Counted from the stretch's first letter, positions 15,504 to 25,901 are shown. The stretch is 64,000 nt of DNA from JAXGYX01 sp040772065 (GCA_040772065.1 JAXGYX010000001.1:1-64000), one strand, 5' to 3'. The notes: generated from the sequence alone by a model not told the origin. Made by a program: numbers and translations.

Positions 15504-17972
15504 TTATGCCGGGCTAAACCGTCCCTGCGCCCGCGAGCCGGTTTGCATCAGGTTATACAGTTCCTGTGATATTCTGCGGATGTCGTCCTCGCTGCGGACA
15601 ATCATCTGCTGTATGTTGATGAGCGAAGGCATACCTGGCACCGCCAAACCGCCATGACTTCCTGTCACATCACCCATGTTTATGCCGGGCGTATCAAAAG
15701 CGGTGGGAATAGCGTTCTGCATATCGTCTGCGACTTCATCCATCGCCCGTTCGAAGCCCACACCGATGCCCTGACCCATGTTTTCGCCAAGTCCGGCAAA
15801 TAAGGTGGAGGGAGAACGGATACCGAAGAAGTTTTTAATGCCGTCGACGATCCCTCCGAAGAAGCCGGAGATTTTACCCCAAATCCAATCGGTGACGTTT
15901 GAAATACCCTGCCACAGCCCCTTGATAAGGTCGCTGCCGACTTGCACGATTTTGCCGATGTTACCGGTAAAGCCTTTCACAATGGCCGTAATAATCTGAG
16001 GTATCGCTTTTACGATTTCCACGATGATGGTTGGCAGGTTCTTTATCAACGCCACGAACAGCTGAATGCCCGCTCCCACAAGCTGCGGGATGCTCCCGAT
16101 AATCGCCGTAATAAGCGATGAGATGATCTGTGGTATCGCCGCCACGATGGCAGTAATAATCTGCGGCAGGTTTTGAACTAACGATATTAACAGCTGAATC
16201 CCTGCGTCAATAAGCTGCGGAATAGAGCCGAGGATCGCTGTAATTAAACCCTCGATAATTTGCGGTATTGCCGCCACAATTGCCGTGATGATTTCAGGCA
16301 AGGCGTCTACTAAGGACACCAGAAGCTGAATCCCTGCATCAATAATTTGTGGGATAGCCCCGATGATAAAATCTACAATGCCGAGGATGATAGCGGGCAG
16401 AGCAGCGATCAATTGGGGTAGCGCGTCCAGGATTCCCTGTGCCAGTCCAAGAATCAGTTGAAGGGCGGCATCAAGTATCATAGGCAGGCTTTCCATCAAG
16501 CCTTGAACGATTGTGATCACAGCGTTTACCGCCGCCGGTATCAACTGTGGAAGTGCATCGGCGATGCCTGTAACGAGAGTGGCCACTAATTGAACCGCTG
16601 CATCAATAAGTAATGGAAGATTATCAATCAGCGCACCCACAATGGTCATAACAGCATCCACGGCGGCGGGGATGAGTTCGGGCAAAAGTGTCAAAATCGT
16701 TGTCAGCACCTGTGTGAAAAGGTCGACTACCGTAGAGAGCAGAGTCGGAAGCAAATCACCGATTGCCCGTAGTATCCCGTCGAGGGCAGGCGGCAGTGCT
16801 TTTACGATATTCTCAATAACTGGAACAATGTTTTTCACGACGTTCTGGAACGCTTCGACCACATTACCAATCAAAAGTCCTACATCAGCATTGGCATTAC
16901 CCAAACCCGCCATCAAGTTGCCGATAGCCGATTGCATCCCCGCCATAGAGCCCGTTATTGTTTCCGTGGCTTCCAAGGCGGTCGTTCCTGTGATCCCCAT
17001 TTCGGTCTGAATGACATGGATTGCTTCGGTCAAATCGGAAAATGAAGAGAGGTCGTATTTAATACCGGAGATTTTTTCGGCATCAGCCAAGAGCCTCTCC
17101 ATTTCAGACTTTGTGCCGCCATAGCCCAGTTTCAGGTTGTCAAGCATCGTGTAGTTCTGCTTGGCGAAACCCTGATAGGCATTTTGGATGGATGCGATGT
17201 CCGTACCCATTTTATTGGCGTTATCGGCCATATCCGTAATCGCCATGTCCGCAACCTGCGCCGCTTTTGCGGTATCGCCGCCGAGGGACTGGATAAGACT
17301 TGCCGAAAAGCCCGTGACAGTTTCCATATATTCGTTGGCGGACATACCGGCGGTCTTGAAGGCATTTTCGGCATACCCTTGAACAGACTGCGATGCCTCA
17401 CCAAAGAGGGTATCCACACCGCCGACCAGTTGTTCGTAGTCCGCATAGGCGGATATGACTTCTTTGCCAAGTTTGACGGCAGCGGCTCCGGCGGCAACAG
17501 CCACCGCGCCCATTGCCACACCGATGCCTTTGAGGATGCCGCCCAGCTTCTCGAACTTTCCGCCGGATTTTTCGGCGCTGTCGCCAGCGTCCTCCAGTTC
17601 CTCGCCAAGGTCGTCGGCTTCTTCCGCTGATTCTTCCAATTCACGCTCCATGTTGTTGAGTTCCGCGTTGGCGTTATTGAGGGCGATCTGCCAGTTTTGT
17701 GTACGGCGATCATTTTCACCAAAGCTGTCGGAGGCGTTTCGAAGAGCGGCTTCAAGGGTGGAGATTTTGTCCTTCTGGGCATCTATCGCTTTATTGAGGA
17801 CTTCGTTGCGAGCGGCAGTAGCTGCTATGGATTTATCCTGTTTGTCGAACTCGCTCGTTACCAGCTTCATTTCGCTACCCAGTACTTTGAACGACTGGTT
17901 TATATCTCGCAGTGCGCTTTTAAACTCCTTTTCGCCCTCGACGCCTATTTTCAACCCGAAGTTATCAGCCAC
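15504..17972 (-). CDS. Tail tape measure protein
   Basis: 822 residues. An N-terminal coiled coil (about 30-130) is followed by the TMP core (YEQLVGGVDTLFGEASQSVQ … MADNANKMGTDIASIQNAYQGF). Residues about 385-690 are a long hydrophobic array with period near 36 (IPQLIDAGIQLLISLVQNLP and variants, many copies). The length of this protein sets tail length. RBS GGAGG lies just upstream. Intact despite the repeats, which are also visible at DNA level between about 15960 and 16800. Confidence 0.93.
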   Translation of the reverse strand: MADNFGLKIGVEGEKEFKSALRDINQSFKVLGSEMKLVTSEFDKQDKSIAATAARNEVLNKAIDAQKDKISTLEAALRNASDSFGENDRRTQNWQIALNNANAELNNMERELEESAEEADDLGEELEDAGDSAEKSGGKFEKLGGILKGIGVAMGAVAVAAGAAAVKLGKEVISAYADYEQLVGGVDTLFGEASQSVQGYAENAFKTAGMSANEYMETVTGFSASLIQSLGGDTAKAAQVADMAITDMADNANKMGTDIASIQNAYQGFAKQNYTMLDNLKLGYGGTKSEMERLLADAEKISGIKYDLSSFSDLTEAIHVIQTEMGITGTTALEATETITGSMAGMQSAIGNLMAGLGNANADVGLLIGNVVEAFQNVVKNIVPVIENIVKALPPALDGILRAIGDLLPTLLSTVVDLFTQVLTTILTLLPELIPAAVDAVMTIVGALIDNLPLLIDAAVQLVATLVTGIADALPQLIPAAVNAVITIVQGLMESLPMILDAALQLILGLAQGILDALPQLIAALPAIILGIVDFIIGAIPQIIDAGIQLLVSLVDALPEIITAIVAAIPQIIEGLITAILGSIPQLIDAGIQLLISLVQNLPQIITAIVAAIPQIISSLITAIIGSIPQLVGAGIQLFVALIKNLPTIIVEIVKAIPQIITAIVKGFTGNIGKIVQVGSDLIKGLWQGISNVTDWIWGKISGFFGGIVDGIKNFFGIRSPSTLFAGLGENMGQGIGVGFERAMDEVADDMQNAIPTAFDTPGINMGDVTGSHGGLAVPGMPSLINIQQMIVRSEDDIRRISQELYNLMQTGSRAQGRFSPA

Positions 17973-17998
17973 TTAAAACACCTCCTCCCTCAAAAAAA

Positions 17999-18573
17999 TT
18001 AGATGCCATCAGGGATGACATCTTCAATAAACTGTTCGCGCTTTGGTTTGGTCATTCCGAGGAACTGGCGATGGCATTCCCACAAGTCCAGCAATTGCCC
18101 TATCGGGGTGAGCCACGTTTCCTCTTCGGAGCGATTCAGATGAACCGTACCGTAATATAAAAGTCGGGTAAACAACTCATCGTCGCTTACCCGACCTCGG
18201 CGTTTTTTGGTTCACCATCCTCGCTTTCGATGTTACGAGCCGTCCCTTTGAACATCGCCTCGGTAATTGCCGACTTATACGCCGCCAGTTCAAGTGGCGA
18301 GGTGAGCAATTCCACTTCTTCCTCGGTCAGTAGATCTTTCGGTTTCTCCTTGTTGCGCAGGTTGTGGATGAGGATGGGCTGGTTAGCAAGGAGCGTAATC
18401 AGCCAAATAATCTCGTCCAGCGCCATCTCGAAGTTTTCTGACTTCATTAACTTATCACCCAAGTTATCCAGCCCGCCGTAGCGTTTGGCGATTTCCTTTG
18501 TAGCACGGGTGGACAGAATCAACTGATAATCTTCATCGCCGATTTTTATGACGGCACTTCGTTCGTTATCCAT
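17999..18573 (-). CDS. Tail assembly chaperone, -1 frameshift product (gpGT-like)
   Basis: The 128-codon frame (18187-18573) contains the heptamer A AAA AAC in correct phase at its 3' end. A -1 shift there joins it to an otherwise start-less frame reading RRGRVSDDELFTRLLYYG … TKPKREQFIEDVIPDGI, stop at 17999. The fused product is about 190 residues. This matches lambda-type G/GT chaperone pairs located between major tail protein and tape measure, where the ratio of short to long forms is fixed by slippage. The fusion is inferred from sequence. Confidence 0.88.
18187..18573 (-). CDS. Tail assembly chaperone, short form (gpG-like)
   Basis: 128 residues (MDNERSAVIKIGDEDYQLIL … DGEPKNAEVG), the zero-frame product terminated by TAA soon after the slippery site. 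It binds the tape measure during tail assembly in characterised phages. It sits 3 bases after the major tail protein gene. Confidence 0.88.
   Translation of the reverse strand: MDNERSAVIKIGDEDYQLILSTRATKEIAKRYGGLDNLGDKLMKSENFEMALDEIIWLITLLANQPILIHNLRNKEKPKDLLTEEEVELLTSPLELAAYKSAITEAMFKGTARNIESEDGEPKNAEVG
18202..18208 (-). promoter_or_regulatory. Slippery heptamer for programmed -1 frameshift
   Basis: A AAA AAC read on the minus strand, with codons CCA AAA AAC in zero frame. This is among the most efficient -1 slippery sites in bacteria. The downstream GC-rich stretch (CGCCGAGGTCGGG) could supply a pausing structure. Confidence 0.88.
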
Positions 18574-18576
18574 GCA

Positions 18577-19176
18577 TTAACCCTCCAAACCCGTGTCAAA
18601 GTCAGGTTCGTACACTTCCGTATACCAACCACTGATCACACCTGGTAGCACATCCGTATCATCTTCGTTAACTTCTGCTTTCCAAGGATGACGATCGTTG
18701 CCGTCCGGTTTATTGCGGCGGGAAACAGTACCTTCAATACTCGGTGTGGAAAAGGTGATGCTATCGCCCTTGGTGGCGAGATTGGTGGACGGAACGCCGA
18801 ACTTCACGCGGTAAAGCCAGAAGTAGCGGTACTTACCATTCGCTTTTTTTGCCCGAAATCCAATAGCAACAGGGTCGCCACCGTCCTCTGAAGCCGAAAT
18901 AAGAACGCCGTTTTCATCCATGGTCGCTCCTGTCAGCTTTGCGGCGACTGTTTTTCCGATGTCATCCACACCAAGGGTAAGCTTACCGTTTTTGAATTCC
19001 TTGATGATTTCAGCGGCACCATCGTCCGCCCAGAGTGTCGCTTCCGCAAGTTCGATAGATAATTCAGCAGAGATTGCCTTAGCCAGCATTACCGGAGTGT
19101 CGTAGGTCTCGTGACCCGTAATAGGCGCTTCGGTGACTGTTGCGTAGTAGAGTTTATCAAGACCAATTGTAGCCAT
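18577..19176 (-). CDS. Major tail tube protein
   Basis: 199 residues from ATG 19176 with GGAGG upstream; the longer reading to 19248 lacks this. MATIGLDKLYYATVTE and the central DDIGKTVAAKLTGATMDENG … GFRAKKANGKYRYFWLYRVK are typical of Firmicute phage major tail proteins. Order (connector, tail tube, chaperone, tape measure) agrees. Confidence 0.9.
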   Translation of the reverse strand: MATIGLDKLYYATVTEAPITGHETYDTPVMLAKAISAELSIELAEATLWADDGAAEIIKEFKNGKLTLGVDDIGKTVAAKLTGATMDENGVLISASEDGGDPVAIGFRAKKANGKYRYFWLYRVKFGVPSTNLATKGDSITFSTPSIEGTVSRRNKPDGNDRHPWKAEVNEDDTDVLPGVISGWYTEVYEPDFDTGLEG

Positions 19177-19177
19177 G

Positions 19178-19519
19178 TTATATTTCCTCCGTTTCGTATT
19201 CTTTCGCCACATCGATGGCGTAATGATAATAGCCGCTATCGTTCTCATAGCCGATGTAGCGGCGATCTGTTATCGTAAACGCCGCACCAAGCAGGGCGGC
19301 GGTAATCTGATTTTTCCGGTTGATGTAATTGCCTTCTGAAAACAGGGATATCCTCACCTCGGACACATCAATAAGCGGTGTATTATCCCCGAACAAGGCA
19401 AACTCATCCGTCATCGGTGTGAGAACAAGATACTCGTTGGGTGCAACACCGCTGAATATGCCCGTTTCCACCGGTAGTAGAGGAGAGAGCAGCGCGTTCA
19501 GTTCCTGCAAAATGCTCAT
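19178..19519 (-). CDS. Tail terminator/completion-type protein (minor)
   Basis: 113 residues: PVETGIFSGVAPNEYLVLTP, then EVRISLFSEGNYINRKNQI. The size, fold pattern and position between the HK97 gp10-like protein and the major tail protein fit the tail-completion family. It overlaps gp10-like by 4 bases. Confidence 0.75.
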   Translation of the reverse strand: MSILQELNALLSPLLPVETGIFSGVAPNEYLVLTPMTDEFALFGDNTPLIDVSEVRISLFSEGNYINRKNQITAALLGAAFTITDRRYIGYENDSGYYHYAIDVAKEYETEEI

Positions 19520-19950
19520 ATGCGCTCCACCTCCTGGTCGAATTTTTCCTTCATCGCTTCAATAGCCGCATTCCTCGATTGTCTGCGGGCTGGTCTCATG
19601 AAGGGTTTCGGCGGCTGACCGTGCTTACCGTATTCGAGAATATTAGCGATTTTGGCGTTACTGTCGCCGTCGCTTCTTGGCTCGGCAAAACCAATTTTGA
19701 TATCCCAGCCTGAGCCGTCCCGTTTCTGCTTCGCAGGCGACAAACCGAGAGAGTCTTCCAACTCACCTGTGGAACGACTCTTTGTTTTCGTGCCATGCCC
19801 GACTACAGAGGAGAGGTTGCTTTTTGCCTTAGAAAGAACGACTTCACCGCCTGCTTCCAGCACTTTGGGGATAATTTCATCCGTTTTATTGCCAAGGCGA
19901 GAGAGTTTTAAGAGAAATTCCTCCGGCATTTTCATTTCGATTTTTGCCAT
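19516..19950 (-). CDS. HK97 gp10-like phage protein
   Basis: 144 residues with the gp10 pattern: an alanine/lysine helix (EAGGEVVLSKAKSNLSSVVG) and the C-terminal ANILEYGKHGQPPKPFMRPA. It acts at the head-tail joint in tail completion. Its stop and start overlap those of its neighbours. Confidence 0.88.
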   Translation of the reverse strand: MAKIEMKMPEEFLLKLSRLGNKTDEIIPKVLEAGGEVVLSKAKSNLSSVVGHGTKTKSRSTGELEDSLGLSPAKQKRDGSGWDIKIGFAEPRSDGDSNAKIANILEYGKHGQPPKPFMRPARRQSRNAAIEAMKEKFDQEVERI

Positions 19951-20294
19951 TATCTCACCGTCCCTTCCAATTTCTCCGCCAACACTTCGATATACATTCC
20001 GCGTCCACGCACATCTTCCGCGTTAATAATGTTATAGCGGCCATCAGCTTCGGAGATAAAGTGTGAAGTCGTGACCGTTAAGCCCGGAATTTTGCGGAAG
20101 CGAAACATCGCTGTTACGCTTGAAAACGCTGCGTTCCCAATAATCCGTTCCCATTTTGCGGTGGTGTTGCGAACTTCCTTATATGCCTTAACCGAAGCGA
20201 TGATGTTGTCGCCTTTAGTGACGAAACCCTCTGCATCTTTGATGGGATCGGTTGAGATGATGTTGATTGGCGTACTCATTTTTCCGTATCCCAT
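19950..20294 (-). CDS. Phage head closure protein (head-tail adaptor)
   Basis: 114 residues from ATG 20294, preceded by GGGGTG. KAYKEVRNTTAKWERIIGNA and FRFRKIPGLTVTTSHFI are the SPP1 gp16/head-tail joining pattern. It plugs the connector after packaging. Confidence 0.82.
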   Translation of the reverse strand: MGYGKMSTPINIISTDPIKDAEGFVTKGDNIIASVKAYKEVRNTTAKWERIIGNAAFSSVTAMFRFRKIPGLTVTTSHFISEADGRYNIINAEDVRGRGMYIEVLAEKLEGTVR

Positions 20295-20296
20295 GC

Positions 20297-20614
20297 TTAC
20301 ACACCCCACAATCTGTCAAGACGCAAAAGCATGTTGACCGTATTCCAGACTTGTTGAGAAGCCTGAACGCTGTCGGCAAAGAAACCGGCAGTCGAGCCAT
20401 CGCGGGATTCGTACCAATTCGATACAAGCATGATTACGGCCTGTTCAGTTGCAGCGTGCATAGTGTTTTCGGTGTAATAGCCCTCCGCAATATGCTGGTA
20501 GCTCTCGGCATAATTGACAGCGGCGGCGATGAGGCGCAGGAGCAGATCGTCGTCATCAGCGTGTGTCAGTATTAGGTTTTCTTTGACTTTTGGCAACAAT
20601 TCCGTTGGCGTCAT
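20297..20614 (-). CDS. Head-tail connector (gp6-like DNA packaging protein)
   Basis: 105 residues: MTPTELLPKVKENLILTHAD, then LLLRLIAAAVNYAESYQ. Almost all helical, matching the gp6-like head-tail connector family that rings the portal. Confidence 0.88.
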   Translation of the reverse strand: MTPTELLPKVKENLILTHADDDDLLLRLIAAAVNYAESYQHIAEGYYTENTMHAATEQAVIMLVSNWYESRDGSTAGFFADSVQASQQVWNTVNMLLRLDRLWGV

Positions 20615-20629
20615 CGCCGCTCACCTCCA

Positions 20630-21118
20630 TTATTCTTGGTCTGCCATCAATCCCGCAGCTTTCAGCTTTGCGAGCAGGGCATTGAAATCCGTAACAAGTG
20701 TGGCTGTGTCCTCAGCTATGCTGTCAGCTTGATTCGCAGCAGCTTTCACAAGTCCGGAGACTGACTCCGTAGCATCGGTAGGATATGTCGGGACATACAG
20801 CTTATGGTCTTCGCCGATTTTAACTTCGACGGTGTCGTCCTCGGTTGCTTCGTCAGCTATGACACCGCCTAAAGTTTCATCTGTTGCCGCAGCAAGTGCT
20901 TGAACATACAGCTTACTGTCTTCGCCGATTTTCACTTCGACAGTGTCATCCTCACCAGCAGCGGCGGCTTTTACACCGCCAAGAGTATCCCCAGTTGCCA
21001 CAAGGAGAGGGTCGGCGGAGAGCCCCGTTACCGAGGCTCCCTCCTTGATTTCCAGCGTGCCGCCGATGACGGTTTTTTCGCCGCCCTGTTCGGTATAGTT
21101 CTTTGTGTTATAGCTCAT
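20630..21118 (-). CDS. Head fibre-like protein with repeated modules
   Basis: 162 residues: MSYNTKNYTEQGGEKTVIGG resembles phage head-fibre proteins. Two near-identical modules (EDDTVEVKIGEDSKLYV at about 55-72 and EDDTVEVKIGEDHKLYV at about 92-110) are followed by a helical C-terminus. It is encoded directly after the capsid gene and probably decorates the capsid. Function inferred. Confidence 0.75.
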   Translation of the reverse strand: MSYNTKNYTEQGGEKTVIGGTLEIKEGASVTGLSADPLLVATGDTLGGVKAAAAGEDDTVEVKIGEDSKLYVQALAAATDETLGGVIADEATEDDTVEVKIGEDHKLYVPTYPTDATESVSGLVKAAANQADSIAEDTATLVTDFNALLAKLKAAGLMADQE

Positions 21119-21130
21119 ATTGCACCTCCG

Positions 21131-22335
21131 TTAAGCTTTCTGCTGGAGAACCTTGATAGCCTCCGGCAGAATCAATTTGCCGTCCACACGTTGGGTGGCA
21201 ACGAAGCCCACCTGCCCGGTGACAGCGAAGAGTTCATTCAGTCGCTTAAACACACGCCCCTGACGGTCGGCTACCCAGTAATAACTGAAGTCTCCAAACA
21301 CAATGGTCTTGGCGGCTGCAGCGATGGTGGGTACATATGCGGAGGTGTAAACAGGACGGTTCAAAATGGTGTCAGGCGTACCCGCTTGCAGGGAGGGCTG
21401 CCACAGATACTGGCCCTGCCCATCCTTTAACTTGCGGATGGCCTTTACAGTAGCATCGTTCATAACAAATACAGCCTTGTTGCGGTAAGGCGCCTTAAGC
21501 GAGTAGAACAAATCAAGCACCTCATCCATCGTGACGGCGGTAGCTCCTGCCGTGGTTACGCCAAGCTGTGCACCGCCAGTCGCAGCAAGGATGCCGTGGG
21601 CTTGCCGGAGCCGTCGCCGGTAAAGAAGGCGTCCTCCTCTTTATTACCGATGCGCCTTGCAAACTCTCTGGAAATGTAAGCTTCGAGATTGAACACGCTG
21701 TCGTTTAGGAGTTCCTCGGATACCTTGATGAGCGTGCCCAGCTTGTAAGCGCCGATGGACACCTGGCCGAAAGCATCGTCGCTGTCGGGGATGGTACCTT
21801 CTTCGTCGATCCACGATGCGGTGCCCTTGGATGCTACGACAGGAATTTTACGATCACCGGAAGAGGTGGTGATGACGTTTGCCAACCTGCGGAAGACATT
21901 CTCCTCGTCGAGGGCTTCCACAAGCGTGCGCTCAAATTCGTCGGGCACGAGGTAGCCGCCCTCGGAGTCGGTGCCGATTTGCAGGGCGTTCTTTACGCTC
22001 ATATCAAGACCCTCGTTGCCACGAGTGCGCATGGCATTCCAGAAGGCTTTTCTGTATTCGGCGGACGCACGGCCAGTCTTGTCCTCAGTGGACTTGTTCG
22101 GCGCGCCCAAAATAGGAGCAGATGTAGGCTTGCTCATCTCAAGGTCATAGGCCGCCTGGCGTTCCAGACGCTCAATTTCCTTGCCGAGAGCGACCATGTC
22201 GGCTTCCATCTTGTCGTACTCTGCGGCAGCTTCAGCGGGAACAAACCCGTCCGCGCCGCGCTTCTGGTCAAGGAACTCCTTTGCGGTGTTCCAGATTTTG
22301 TTGCGCTTCTCGCGCAGTTCAAGGATTTTATTCAT
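21131..22335 (-). pseudogene. HK97-type major capsid protein, one frameshift
   Basis: Start ATG 22335 after GGAGG. The first frame (LELREKRNKIWNTAKEFLDQ … EEDAFFTGDGSGKPT) leaves phase near 21594, and the sequence resumes as ILAATGGAQLGVTTAGATAV … KLILPEAIKVLQQKA. Restoring one base after the ACG codon (GG to GGG) repairs a normal 400-residue HK97 capsid with an N-terminal coiled-coil delta domain. As it stands the capsid cannot be made whole, so the prophage is defective unless this is a read error. Confidence 0.9.
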
Positions 22336-22354
22336 TGTCATTACCTCCATAAAT

Positions 22355-23070
22355 TTAGTGGATAATCAAATTGAGCCGCTTTTGAAGCGACTCAGCGAGT
22401 ACGCCTTGCGGCTCAGGTTCGGGTTTCGGTTGTTCTTTGGTCTTTACCTTATCAAGCAAGGAATTGGTGACTGCCCTGCGACTGAACGCATAGGTCGGAG
22501 CGGCTTGATGTCTTTTGCTGTCTTCCAGCACACCGTCAGCAAAACCCAATTCAATCGCCTTGTTTGCGTTCATCCATGTTTCTGCGTCCATCCAGTGGGA
22601 GATTTTTGCTCTCGACTGATTGGTCTTGACTTGGTAGGCGTTGATGATGGATTCCTTGACCTCGTCCAGCATGGAGATGGCTTTTGCATTTCGTCCGTGT
22701 CACCGATGGCGATGGTCAGTGGATTGTGCACCATCATCAGTGCGGTGGGAGCCATGAGGACTTTCGTGCCAGCCATAGCGATGACACTTGCCGCCGAAGC
22801 GGCGATGCCGTCAATCTTGACCGTGACGTTGTGCGGATAATCCATCAACATGGCGTAGATTTGACTTGCAGCGATGCAGTCTCCGCCGGGCGAATTTAGC
22901 CAGATGGTGATGTCACCCTTGTCTGAGAAGAGTTCCGATTTGAACATTGCCGGAGTGATTTCATCACCCCACCAAGTCTCATCCGAGATCTCTCCGTCAA
23001 AGTAAAGGACGCGCTCGCCACTTTCGTCAGCATCACGCGCCCAGTTCCAAAACTTCTTGTTTTTTGCCAT
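22355..23070 (-). pseudogene. ClpP-type prohead maturation protease, one frameshift
   Basis: MAKNKKFWNWARDADESGER begins at 23070. Motifs are INSPGGD-like IWLNSPGGDCIAA, the catalytic Ser in IDGIAASAASVIAMAG and the His in MMVHNPLTIAIG. Frame is lost in DEMQKA near 22680 (one A missing from an A run) and resumes as MLDEVKESIINAYQ … WMNANKAIELGFADGVLE. This protease trims scaffold and capsid in HK97-type heads. It overlaps the portal stop by 1 base. Confidence 0.9.
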
Positions 23071-24299
23071 TAGCTTGTATCCTCCGTTTCATTTGGTTTG
23101 TATGCTGCTCCAACATCGGCCAGCTTGACCATGTTGCCGTTGACGAAGTGCAGATCGCCGCCTTCCTCGGCAGTCAGCAGATTCATATCCTCCAAGCCAC
23201 GTACATCGTTGACCGACATAAATCCGTTTTGAATGCCTGTTGAATAGCCTTGCATACGGCTTTGGTAGTCGCCGCGAAGTAGTCCGTCGAGATTAAACTT
23301 GATAAAGATCGTCGCTTTTTCCGATGGCAGAATGAGAGCCTGCTGTAAAGACTGCTCCCACCTGACCACCCACGGGTCGAGGGTATATTTGACGAACTCT
23401 AAAGACTGCTGTTCGATGTTGGAGAAGCTGCTCTTTTCAAGGTCGCCGACCATATGAGGAGGCACTCTGAAAATACGGGCAATTTCATTTATCTGAAACT
23501 TACGTGTTTCCAAAAACTGCGCCTGTTCCGGCGGTATGGACATCTGGTGGAATTTAAGACCTTCCTCCAAAACCGCTACTTTGTGTGCATTTGCGCCTCC
23601 GAATTGCGACTGCCAGCTTTCTCTGAGCCTGTCGGCCTGTTCCGGCTTGATGACACCGGGGTGTTCCAACACACCGCCGGGGTTCGCTCCGTTGGCGAAA
23701 AACGTAGCGCCGTAGTCCTCGGTTGCAAGGGCAAGCCCCACGGCGTTCTTTGCCATCGCAATCGGCGAGTAACCTATAAGGCCGTCAAAGCCCAAGCCGG
23801 GGATATGCAGGATATTCTCGCGACGTAACTTGACCTGACCCTTGTCACTTTGGTAGGTGTAGACCAGTTCGCCGCTTTCGTTTCTATCTACAGCCATTCG
23901 GTCGGGCAGGAGTGGATAGAGCGCAATGGGAAAACCCCTGCCGTCTCTGATAATCTGTGCGTAGGCGTTGCCCCAAAGTAAAAGATGACTCATCAGTGTT
24001 TCTCTGAACACAAATGAAGTCATCTCGCGGTTAGGCTCATCATGAAGCAGCCGGTAGAGGGGATGCGACGGTTTTGTGGATTTGCTCCCGTTGGCGGTTC
24101 GCTCATATACATGGAGCGGAAGTCCCGCCACCGATTCGGCAAGGATACGGACGCAAGCGTAGACCGCCGAGGTCTGCATCGCCGTCCGCTCATTGACCGC
24201 CTTACCGCTGGTTGTGCCACCGAAGAGAAAACTCCAGCCACCACCGACACGGTTTTTAGGCTTATCCCGTGAGCGGAACAACCCTGAGAATATGCTCAT
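23070..24299 (-). CDS. Portal protein (HK97 family)
   Basis: 409 residues: AVYACVRILAESVAGLPLHV, LLWGNAYAQIIRDGRG and RIFRVPPHMVGDLEKSSFSN are diagnostic of HK97-family portals. The dodecamer is the DNA channel of the head and the docking site for terminase. Intact; overlaps TerL by 4 bases. Confidence 0.95.
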   Translation of the reverse strand: MSIFSGLFRSRDKPKNRVGGGWSFLFGGTTSGKAVNERTAMQTSAVYACVRILAESVAGLPLHVYERTANGSKSTKPSHPLYRLLHDEPNREMTSFVFRETLMSHLLLWGNAYAQIIRDGRGFPIALYPLLPDRMAVDRNESGELVYTYQSDKGQVKLRRENILHIPGLGFDGLIGYSPIAMAKNAVGLALATEDYGATFFANGANPGGVLEHPGVIKPEQADRLRESWQSQFGGANAHKVAVLEEGLKFHQMSIPPEQAQFLETRKFQINEIARIFRVPPHMVGDLEKSSFSNIEQQSLEFVKYTLDPWVVRWEQSLQQALILPSEKATIFIKFNLDGLLRGDYQSRMQGYSTGIQNGFMSVNDVRGLEDMNLLTAEEGGDLHFVNGNMVKLADVGAAYKPNETEDTS

Positions 24300-25901
24300 A
24301 TAAATAACAACCCCCTTTCATCATAGACACTGTCGTTGATACCGCCGCCGAGGGTTGCCCTCGCAAGTCCCATGATCAGCGCGACCACACCGTCTATTTT
24401 CTCTGTTGATTTCTTTTTATTGGGTTTGATGTTTCCTGCAGCGTCTTGGTCGACGATGACATTACCCATATTCCAATCGAGGACAGGATGTTTGCCGTGG
24501 CGTATTTTGCCTTCCATCACAAACTGATAGAAGTCCTTTGAAGGTGGGGACATGGAAATGAAACCCTGACCGAACGGAAACACCGTAAACCCATGCTCCG
24601 CACCCAGTTCTTCAAGGTCGCGGCGTATCTTCTCCGCACCGTAGCGGTCGTAGGCGATTTCACGAATTCTAAAACGCTCCGACAGCTTGGCGATGAAAGC
24701 CACTATGTAGTCATAGTCCACCACATTGCCCTCGGTGGTGTTGAACACTCCTGTCTTTTTCCATACGGCATAAGGAACGTGGTCGCGCCTTGTCCGCAGG
24801 TCAATCACATCTTCCGGCAGCCAGTAAAACGGCATCACTGTGTATTTGGTATCAACTCCAACCGGTGGGAATACCAGAACCAGAGCCGTAAGATCGCCGG
24901 TACTGGAAAGGTCGAGACCGCAATAGCAATCCCGACCCTCGTATTCTTCAAAGTCTATGTCTTCGCCGCAGGCGTCCCATTTGTCCATAGGCATCCACCT
25001 GATATCGGCGTTGCACCATTCGTTCAGGCGGAACTGCCGAAAGTGCATCTCCTCGGCGGGGTTTTGTTTCGCCTGTTCATAGGCAGCCTGCACCGTTTCA
25101 AAAGGAATCGTTACGTCGATGGATGGATTGACCCGTCGCCAGACGGCTTCGTCGTTCCAATCGTCATCTTCTTCAATGCCGAATACGGCAGGATAGAAGG
25201 ATGGATCAATTTTTGAGCCGTCCATAACCGCTTTAGCTTTTTGGTGGATTTCATAACAGATGCTCGTCTTATCCCTGCCCGCTGTGGTGATGAGAAAGTA
25301 GAGGGGCTGCCGTCTGGCGTCACCCGTGTACTTGGTCATGGTATCGAACAGTTCGCGGGTCTGCTGGGCGAAGAGTTCATCAAATATAAGACCGGAAACA
25401 TTGAAGCCTTGTTTGGACTTTGTTTCCGAGGACAGCACTCTATAAAAGCTGTTGGTGTGCGGGAATATAATCCGCTTGGTTGACGGCACGAGTTTTGACA
25501 GCTTTGCCAGATCGCCGCATTGCTCGACCATCGCTTTGGCAGTATTGAAAACAATACTCGCCTGATTGATGTCGGCGGCACAGGAGTAGACCTCGGCACC
25601 CGCTTCGCCATCGGCGAACAGGAGGTAGAGGCGATTGCCGCCGCCAGTTCGGACTTGCCGTTTTTCTTGCCGACCTCAACATACGCCGTGCGAAACTGCC
25701 GATAACCGTCCTCTCCGACGATGCCAAAAATATCACGGATAATTTGCTCCTGCCACGGCATCAACTGAACGGTTTTCCATACCATTCGCCGGTGGTGTGC
25801 TTGAGCATGGATATAAAATTAACCGCAAAATCCGCTCGCCGTACATCGTATCGGCTGGTCGGCAGCATGAGTGGTGTTGGTTTGTATTTGAAATCAGGCA
25901 C
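24296..25901 (-). pseudogene. Terminase large subunit, two frameshifts
   Basis: GTG start at 25901 with AAAGGAGG upstream gives VPDFKYKPTPLMLPTSRYDV … HTTGEWYGKPF. Frame is lost near 25768, resumes as QLMPWQEQIIRDIFG … AYVEVGKKNGKSELAAAIA (Walker A), is lost again near 25630, and resumes as LYLLFADGEAGAEVYSCAAD … SGLIFDELFAQ (Walker B) and CGLDLSSTGDLTALVL (nuclease). Each break is one missing base. The enzyme would otherwise be about 535 residues and complete; it packages phage DNA using ATP. Confidence 0.9.

Noticed and set aside
21131..21529. Separate 132-codon capsid-like gene
   Set aside because: It is the C-terminal half of the HK97 capsid gene cut off by one missing base, with no ribosome site of its own.
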